A stretch of DNA of 5,269 nucleotides from contig DHSR01000058.1 in NCBI GenBank assembly GCA_002410555.1, forward strand, positions 1-5,269. Direction: 5' to 3'. A program made the translations under genes and the position numbers. Below the pieces are notes generated by a model. That model was not told the origin of the DNA. It did not search any database and saw only the letters and a list, made by a program, of their open reading frames with translations. Origin of the DNA: Bacteroidales bacterium UBA5281 (GTDB lineage: Bacteria > Bacteroidota > Bacteroidia > Bacteroidales > Lentimicrobiaceae). Positions 5,113-5,269 of the stretch are shown one piece after another (position 1 is the first letter of the stretch; each line of letters opens with the position of its first letter).

Positions 5113-5144
5113 CTTTCGAAAGCTTATTTTAGAGTAAAATGCTT
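5113..5144. other. Nested hairpin-forming sequence
   Basis: ATTTTA (5126-5131) pairs with TAAAAT (5135-5140) around GAG. AAGC (5120-5123) pairs with GCTT (5141-5144) below a TT bulge. The perfect 10-bp palindrome CTTTCGAAAG (5113-5122) overlaps the outer arm, and AAGC also recurs at 5153-5156, so alternative pairings exist. The AT-rich stem and absence of a T-tract after it make a terminator unlikely. Function is unknown. Confidence 0.35.
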
Positions 5145-5229
5145 ATAACACGAAGCTACCAGGTTGCACGATGCTTTGTATATCAATGAATAAACTTGGT
5201 GAAGCTTTGTTTTTTTATGCCTTATTGAC

Positions 5230-5260
5230 AAAAAAGGAGTTTCTATACTCAGAACTCCTT
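5230..5260 (-). terminator. Intrinsic terminator of a leftward gene beyond the right edge
   Basis: AAGGAGTT (5234-5241) and AACTCCTT (5253-5260) form a perfect 8-bp stem with an 11-nt loop. On the minus strand the stem runs directly into a tract of six T (5235-5230), the standard intrinsic terminator layout. On the plus strand no T-tract follows, so the direction is leftward. The transcript would come from a gene whose end lies at or beyond position 5260; the 9 bases left in the window are too few to identify it. A TAA at 5261-5259 could be its stop codon, but the frame cannot be proved. Confidence 0.65.
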
Positions 5261-5269
5261 ACCCCTCGC

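Larger units (their letters stand above)
4918..5229. other. Gene-free intergenic region rich in short repeats and dyads
   Basis: No reading frame here has a plausible start, length and composition. The region begins with a near-perfect dyad overlapping the rrf2-type stop codon (GATTGA at 4916-4921 against TTAATC at 4926-4931), which is too AT-rich and lacks a T-tract to be a convincing terminator. The 9-mer TGAAGCTTT occurs at 4919-4927 and again at 5200-5208. The other structured elements are listed separately. No tRNA or other recognisable RNA gene was found by reading both strands. Confidence 0.6.

Noticed and set aside
5138..5269. Plus-strand open frame running off the window, with ATG at 5171 (MLCISMNKLGEAL...)
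   Set aside because: It has no promoter or family resemblance and runs through the minus-strand terminator hairpin. A 44-codon open stretch is common by chance, although the missing right side prevents a final verdict.

Overview
The window looks like a chromosomal segment of a Bacteroidota bacterium, probably an environmental Bacteroidales-like lineage. Three lines point that way. Start codons lack Shine-Dalgarno sequences and sit behind A/T-rich leaders. Three genes are preceded by perfect matches to the Bacteroidota -7 promoter element TAnnTTTG. The proteins resemble Bacteroidota versions of their families, and the intergenic DNA carries simple repeats of a kind seen in that phylum. The genus cannot be fixed from this sequence alone.

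Layout, left to right. Positions 1-195 hold no gene; they contain three different short-unit tandem repeats side by side (9-11 bp, 8 bp and 7 bp units) and then a promoter. A rightward pair follows: a Sec-exported thioredoxin-fold protein (226-783) and, 29 bp later, an AcuI/YhdH-type acryloyl-CoA reductase (813-1811). These meet a leftward pair tail to tail: a lipoprotein with an LEA14/WHy-like domain (1833-2432, its own promoter at 2459-2466) and the ribosome-associated GTPase TypA/BipA (2497-4302, promoter at 4337-4344). A 207-bp divergent region (4303-4509) separates typA from an Rrf2-family regulator with three cysteines (4510-4917). It contains an AT-rich perfect 7-bp inverted repeat (4438-4456), a good candidate operator. 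Positions 4918-5269 hold no convincing gene. They contain a GC-rich inverted repeat flanked by alternating purine-pyrimidine tracts, a CTTnGTG repeat cluster, a nested hairpin and an intrinsic terminator on the minus strand at the right edge. That terminator implies a leftward gene just outside the window.

Functionally this is mostly housekeeping and stress-related chromosome: thiol chemistry in the envelope, detoxification of a reactive acyl-CoA, a translation/ribosome-assembly GTPase, and a probable Fe-S-sensing repressor. I see no strong evidence of a previously undescribed multi-gene system, phage, transposon or CRISPR array. The most interesting signals are regulatory or structural: the rrf2 promoter region, the unusual rrf2 start, and the repeat-rich ends of the window.
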